DNA of 64,000 nucleotides from Lactuca virosa (Eukaryota > Streptophyta > Magnoliopsida > Asterales > Asteraceae), in contig CAKMRJ010005523.1 of NCBI GenBank assembly GCA_928212115.1, forward strand, positions 101,888,100-101,952,099. The letters are read 5' to 3'. The position numbers were made by a program, and so were the translations under genes. The notes below the pieces were generated by a model. It was not told the DNA's origin. It worked only from the letters and a program-made list of their open reading frames with translations, and did not search any database. How positions within the stretch are numbered: the first letter of the stretch is position 1; each line of letters opens with the position of its first letter. Below are positions 59,464 through 64,000 of this stretch, in pieces.

Positions 59464-60250
59464 AACATGGCAAATAAAAATATTGTAGCAAAAGACTGGT
59501 CTAGAATCATGTCTTTATGTGAGACATCATGAATCGTGTACCATTTGCTTTGGGTACAGGATCGATTGCATGTGCTATAATATTTGTCATTTCTAAATTT
59601 TTCCAAATGCCCAGAGGCATTAAGAAGGGAAAAGGTCTAGAATTGGATATGACTAAAATGATTAAGCAATTGTCGAGGACAATTGAGGTTTACCAAAGAT
59701 TGGTTGCTCAGGGACAGTTGGAAGTATAGTGCTAATTTTGGAAGGACCATATTGACATATTTTGAAAAGAGGCATCTCTTATTCAGAAGTGATAGTCAAA
59801 ATGAGAATATGGAGTTGTCTCCATAGGTGGAAGTTATCTGTGTAAGATTAGAAAACTTAATGCAAGAAGCATGTCCAAAGCAATGTACTTTGAATATGAG
59901 ACTTAGTTTCCATGGAGTTGATCTCCATTGGAATACCTTATAATGACTGTTGACAAGTCTTTGTGACTTTGTACATATTCATTACAGGAGGGTCAGTGCA
60001 TATAAGTTTAAAATCTAAACAGATTTCGATAAATGATAGGAATTTGAAATTCTCACATTTTTCGATAAGGATTTGGGAGTGTGAAATTAGAATCATTGAA
60101 ATTATGTTCAATTGGTTTATTTCACAAAGTAAGGATCATAGACAAACATAGAGTGCATACTTGGTGTATGGCAAAGCTATTGTTTAAGAAAAACATAGTG
60201 TACATGCTTGGGCATGGGACAACTAGTGTTTTTAATTCAAGTATAAAGTT

Positions 60251-61113
60251 GATAAAACCGAAACAATGAATAATGAGTAATCAGTATGGTGATAAATAAA
60301 AGTGTTTATTTATATTCATAGGGTTTGATACCATATTTGATTCATTTATTCTTGTGTTTCACTTTGCATTTTTGACTTCCAGAATAACTAAGTCGCTCTT
60401 CCTGAATGATTAAGTTATTCAAACCATCCACAGTCGGTCATATGTTGGAAGTAGATATGAATCAAGACTGTCATGGGTTGGTTTGTAGAGGTCCAAGTTG
60501 GTGGACAAAGTGGTGCTACAACACTCATGAGTGCTCATAAGTTCTGAGTATTAGATTCAACCCGCGCTCATTTGAATCACTTCATGGATTTTATCATGAG
60601 TGATCATGAGATGATAATATTTTATATTCTTCAAACCTAGAGATATGAGTTGTTACTATGAGTTAGTTATACATTGATTGCACGAAAACGCATTTGGTAA
60701 CTCGATGTTATAAAACGTGCCTTTGTGTATGATTCAACAAGTAGTAGAACAAGCCATATGAGTCGAAGTTTATCCATTCCTTTTACCTTCGGGATAAAAG
60801 CGATATCTGTGGGCCCCTCGATGATTTAGCGATGACACATGTGAGTGCTTGGCCAAGCCAGGACTGATTTGATTTGTTCAATCAGTCAGTCATCATAAAT
60901 CGAAAATCGAGAAACAACAAATGGACAGAGAGAATGATTATAATCCATGTCTCAGTCCATATGATATCTAGAATGGAGGAAAATATGATCCCTTATCTAA
61001 TGGACAAGTCATTGACAAGGTCAGAGTTCGACAGCGGCTTTAAGAGCTACGATTGCCAGTTAGGTTTTGAAGTCATACTCAATAATAGTTTTAGACTTAT
61101 CCAAGTGGGAGAC
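60251..61113 (+). other. Copia-B 3' noncoding region
   Basis: From about 60360 it parallels the Copia-T 3' noncoding region (610-1370): CACAGTCGGTC, the AGTATTAGAT..ACCC.CGCTCA segment, AAAACGCAT..GTAACT, and the invariant block at 60801-60827. It ends in PPT CAAGTGGGAGA. An ORF at 60874-61131 has no family match. Confidence 0.78.
60780..60827 (+). promoter_or_regulatory. Conserved hairpin plus invariant block in Copia-B
   Basis: Stem CTTTTA/TAAAAG (60780-60785 with 60795-60800) with inner CC-TTC-GG, then the block containing GATATCTGTGGGCCCCTCGA at 60801-60827. The stem differs in sequence from Copia-T but still pairs. Confidence 0.55.
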
Positions 61114-61864
61114 TGTTGGATTAATGTCTAAGTCCATAACTATATTTGGTATGTACTTGACCCGACCCGGCATGGTCCATTTGGGTTGCACTTCACCGAC
61201 ACAATTTATATGGATAGTCTTTTGAGAATAGTATATTTATGATTTATATTAATATATTATAAGTTCTAATATATTAATATGGAATCATATTATTTAATTA
61301 GTATTGATCAAGAATTAATTTAGAATTAATTAAGTGATCAAAAGAACTAATTAAATATGGACTCTTATATATATGGAATGGGCCAAGTTCATTTAGGTTG
61401 GGCTAAGCTTTCATGGATGGTCCATGGAGCTTTTAACCCATGGATCCTATGTAAATGAAAGGTCATGGGTATTAGGGTTTACATGGATGTAACCCTAATC
61501 CTCCATAATATATAAAGGGGTCCTTGGCTCACAAAATTGGCACAAGTGTGTGAAAATAAGAGTGGGCCGATTTTAGTGTGCATACCTATTCTCTCAAGTT
61601 CTTCCAAGGTGTTTTGGTGATTTGTGATTCCATTTGAGGCTTCCACACTATTGGGGCTAAGCTCTTAAAGCTTGAAGACATCAAGCTACATCAAAAGGTA
61701 TGTCATCTAACTAGAACTTTGTAGTATAGGTGCTTCATAATATGCTAGTTAGGATGAAACCTTGGAATAGTTAATATTTGCATGTATAATAGAGAAAACA
61801 TAGATCCAAGGTTTATAGGGCTGCATGTACACCATAGGAGTGTTAGAATGCTCAAAACCCAACA
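61114..61864 (+). repeat. Copia-B 3' LTR (complete)
   Basis: TGTTGGATTAATG to CTCAAAACCCAACA; TGTTGG/CCAACA form the terminal inverted repeat. 751 bp. It gives the missing first 57 bases of the 5' LTR. Confidence 0.93.
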
Positions 61865-62323
61865 TAACCGGTACACAAATATGGGACTAATGAAGGATGG
61901 CAATGGGTAGCTCATAGGTTATCATAGATCAGTGGAGCGTGTGTGGTTAACCAGCACATGGATTAGGTGATAAATGACTTCGAAAGTACCAAGCTAATTT
62001 TCATGGTTATTCACACCTTGTTTGTGATCCTCGGTATCCCAGTGACAAACTTAAAGGGCATAATCGAGATTAAACATGTCATTGAAAAGTTCAATGAATC
62101 TCAAAAGATGTAGGAGTTTCATTTAAAACCTAATTTGTTTAAAATTTCATTTTCATGGTGGAATGGGTAAAATCGTCATTTACCTACCTTCAAATAATTT
62201 TCAATTGGATTACGGCATCACTCTTTCGAATTGTGAATTATTGTGTTGGATCCTAGCCTTTATATTTCATTTAGGTGTTATATTAAGGATTAAATCAACT
62301 TACTTGAGTTTCTCCCCTTGTAG
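61865..62323 (+). other. Copia-A 5' leader, resumed
   Basis: It starts TAACCGGTAC directly after the Copia-B LTR and carries the GGAGCGTGTGTGGTTAACC motif, then sequence parallel to 56275-56678 of the Copia-B leader, including the hairpin site. About 250 bases of leader expected between GTTAGCCGA (54382) and here are absent. Confidence 0.7.
62193..62242 (+). other. Hairpin with constant 17-nt core (site 4)
   Basis: Arms AATAATTTTCAATTGGA and TCGAATTGTGAATTATT pair at 14 of 17; core ATTACGGCATCACTCTT (62209-62225). It is in the same place, ~100 bases before gag, as site 1 of Copia-B, but the arm sequences are different. Confidence 0.85.
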
Positions 62324-62922
62324 ATGTCTAGTTTTGACAACTATGGTCTTCTGATCCTCTTTGAAAAAGCTTTCCTCATGAAGATGATATTCCACATGGC
62401 GATCAAGGTGAAAGATCAATCTCTTTGTCGTGCATTGATGGAACTGGAAATCATATTTCACTTCCTCCACCTGCTCCGATAATTCTCCCTGACCCACATG
62501 TTCGTCAACTTGAAAAGTTCAAGGTCACTCAAGCCCTATTGGCAAGCAAAAACAAAGATGGAAAGTCTGTATGTGCTCATGTCTTAGAGATGAAGTTGCA
62601 TATTGACAGGGTAGGAATGTTGGGTCTCATTTTTCCGAGGAAGTTGGCTGTTGACTTGGTTCTTCAATCACTTCCCGAGTCGTATGGTCAGTTTGTTAAA
62701 GACTACTATATGACAGATCATGACGTGTCCCTTATCGATCTTACCTATTTGGTAATTGCTTCTGAATTAGCAATGGTTTGGCGCACTAGTCAAGCAAATT
62801 TTATTGGAAGATCAATCTCCCAAACTTCCATGACATTGACAATGGCAGCATTGGAAGTCCAGAAAAGTTTTCTCTTCCCAATGGAAAGGGATCGACCAAG
62901 ATCAACCCGTTTGACCAAATGG
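62324..62922 (+). pseudogene. Copia-A gag (best preserved gag)
   Basis: Likely start ATG at 62324 (MSSFDNYG), with one frameshift before the long frame 62425-62922. That frame shows SLPPPAPIILPDPHVRQLEK, KVTQALLASKNKDGKSVCAH, VLQSLPESYGQFVKDYYMTD and SISQTSMTLTMAALEVQKS, a UBN2-type Copia gag domain rich in helices. It would bind and package element RNA. It stops after RLTKW at 62922. It shares its order with 56679-57294 but keeps ~60 bases the other lacks. Neighbours are the Copia-A leader and a zinc-knuckle remnant. Confidence 0.85.
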
Positions 62923-64000
62923 TAAAGAGAAAGCCTAAGTCTACGATTGTCCCGTGTGACATTCCAAAAGAGTCAGTTTGTTGCTATTGCCAAGAGAATG
63001 GGCATTAGATGCGAAGATGTTGTATCTACCTGAAGGATCGCAAGGATGGTAAAGCCAAAAATGTATGACTCTACTCCAGGTAGTCCATTATATAACTCTA
63101 TTAAGTTCCCATTTAGTGATTCTTATTACATGATGTAAAGTTACATTTTGATGATTTTCAGAATCAAAGAGAAAGAAAGAAGCTTAAAGGAAATAGCATG
63201 CTGAGTCTGATCATGAAGAAGTGGATTCTGATCGCATGGTTCGATGATCAGATGTTTGAGCGGCTACTTAGGAGATATGATAGATTGCTTAGGAATATTT
63301 ACAAACATAGTTTTCATATGTATTTGCATTGTAAGGACAAGTTTTCTGCATTTTATAAATAAAGAAAATTTTGATTTTATCTTATTTTATGTTTCCTTGC
63401 AATGACATTTGTGAAAATTGTTGTTTATATGTTTCTATTAATAGCAATGTTGAAAATGGTTTGATTCTTAGTTATATCGATTGTGGTAGTGTCGTAATTT
63501 TGATTTTATCTTATTTTGTGTTTCCTTGGAATCATGTGATTTGAATTATATGATGTATGAAAATCTTGGTACTTGGGAAAATTGAGACTAATTCCTTGTT
63601 CACATATGTATGTGAGTCAAGTGAAGGACTAAAGGATCTAGTACACATTGTTGTGAATTGGTCAGGTCCACCACAAAGAATGATAAAGACTATTTGTCAT
63701 GATTTACTAAAAGTTTAATAAATATGGTTATACTTACAAGATTAAGTGTAATTCTAATACTTTGAAAAGTATAGCAGAACGAATAAGAAGAATCAATTAG
63801 GCAGATAGATAAAAGTTTCTCCAATCTGAAAGGAAATGAGAGTACTTTAGTATCGTATTTTATGATCATCCTAATGGTTATGGAACCATGTCACAATTGA
63901 TCCTCTAAGGATATCTTAGTGCATTTATATGACTAAGGAGAGGTATCGGGAATTGTTAAAATGGTTAAAATCAAAAGGATAAGTCATACTTCTTTCCAAA
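62923..64000 (+). pseudogene. Copia-A zinc knuckle, protease and integrase remnants
   Basis: CCYCQENGH then a stop, then RRCC (about 62980-63020) is a decayed CCHC knuckle. After it come a protease-like region without usable frame and, near 63690-63760, the integrase segment KYGYTYKIKCNSNTL-like. The rest to the window end parallels 57440-58250 of Copia-B. No ORF above 60 residues remains. Confidence 0.72.

Larger units (their letters stand above)
57295..60250 (+). pseudogene. Copia-B pol (protease to RNase H, heavily decayed)
   Basis: No ORF exceeds 100 residues. Recognisable scraps, in the expected order: integrase core FSKYGYTYKFKYNSETLEK-like (about 57955-58025); RT entry near 58690 (GPVLPGGKKL after EAMA-like), then TYTIKSKGHKVSLRFMK near 58825; SKASRIRNLNFGKKVNKVLI-like (SRSWNL-type) near 59035-59100, then VKASGS at 59125; VPFALGTGSIACAIIF (RVPYA..GSIMYA type) at 59540-59585. 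The YVDD active-site region is replaced by an inverted repeat (59146-59185). Two constant-core hairpins lie inside (58925, 59413). The RNase H end could not be traced with confidence. Confidence 0.72.
54386..61864 (+). mobile_element. Copia-B, near-complete but defective Copia element
   Basis: LTR (54386-55080, lacking its first ~57 bases), PBS (55082), ~1.6-kb leader, gag remnant (56679), heavily decayed pol, 3' noncoding region, polypurine tract CAAGTGGGAGA (61102-61112) and complete 3' LTR (61114-61864). It sits in the Copia-A leader, which resumes after 61864. The two LTRs differ by only a few bases over ~690, although the coding region is full of stops. Confidence 0.85.

Noticed and set aside
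60874..61131. 85-residue ORF as a possible accessory gene before the Copia-B LTR
   Set aside because: It overlaps the conserved 3' noncoding region and PPT, runs into the LTR, and the related Copia-T region has no such frame.

Overview
The window is plant nuclear DNA made almost entirely of nested, decayed LTR retrotransposons. I found no convincing host gene, rRNA, tRNA or CRISPR array. The Copia and Ty3/Gypsy families, the AT-rich composition and the 11-bp motif ACTCGACGAGT (twice in one Copia leader) fit an Asteraceae genome, most likely lettuce (Lactuca) or a relative. That assignment rests on recollection of family style, not on a search.

The window holds two direct copies of one ~24.3 kb block: 1-24209 (copy 1) and 33695-58203 (copy 2). 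Copy 1 ends at a 13-base N gap (24210-24222). Between the copies lies a 9.5 kb head-to-tail array (24223-33720) of six units, each carrying the end of a Copia integrase plus its reverse transcriptase. The array exits into the RNase H end of the same element (Copia-T), which starts copy 2. Copy 1 starts at the identical base of that RNase H, so an array may also lie just left of the window.

Each copy reads, left to right: Copia-T RNase H end, 3' noncoding region and 3' LTR; a + strand Gypsy-1 pol pseudogene interrupted by a ~730-bp DNA-transposon-like insert, then its 3' LTR with a (TA)n tract; a scrap of Gypsy-2 and its 3' LTR; a - strand Tat-like Gypsy-5 gag, primer-binding site and LTR piece, with a (CT)n(TA)n tract inside the gag; a - strand Gypsy-3 3' LTR split by a + strand 3.4-kb solo LTR (Gypsy-4), then Gypsy-3 pol; the Copia-A LTR, PBS and partial leader; and Copia-B with LTR, PBS, leader and gag. 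In copy 2, Copia-B runs on to its 3' LTR (61864). After it the Copia-A leader resumes, with its gag and decayed pol to the window end.

Nothing here looks able to make a working polyprotein. Every pol region has stops or frameshifts, and several carry changed catalytic residues. The points most worth a second look are: (1) the Copia coding-sequence macrosatellite, built from an already dead parent through a tgg-microhomology junction that keeps the reading frame; (2) a family of hairpins that share one constant 17-nt loop core but have unrelated inverted-repeat arms, at four sites in Copia DNA; (3) noncoding blocks conserved between divergent Copia families, one next to a hairpin whose stem is kept although its sequence changed; and (4) Copia-B, whose LTRs are nearly identical while its interior is wrecked, as expected for a defective element moved in trans. 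Many small indels between the copies, denser next to the N gap, mean that false duplication of two haplotypes must be excluded before the 33.7-kb repeat is read as biology.
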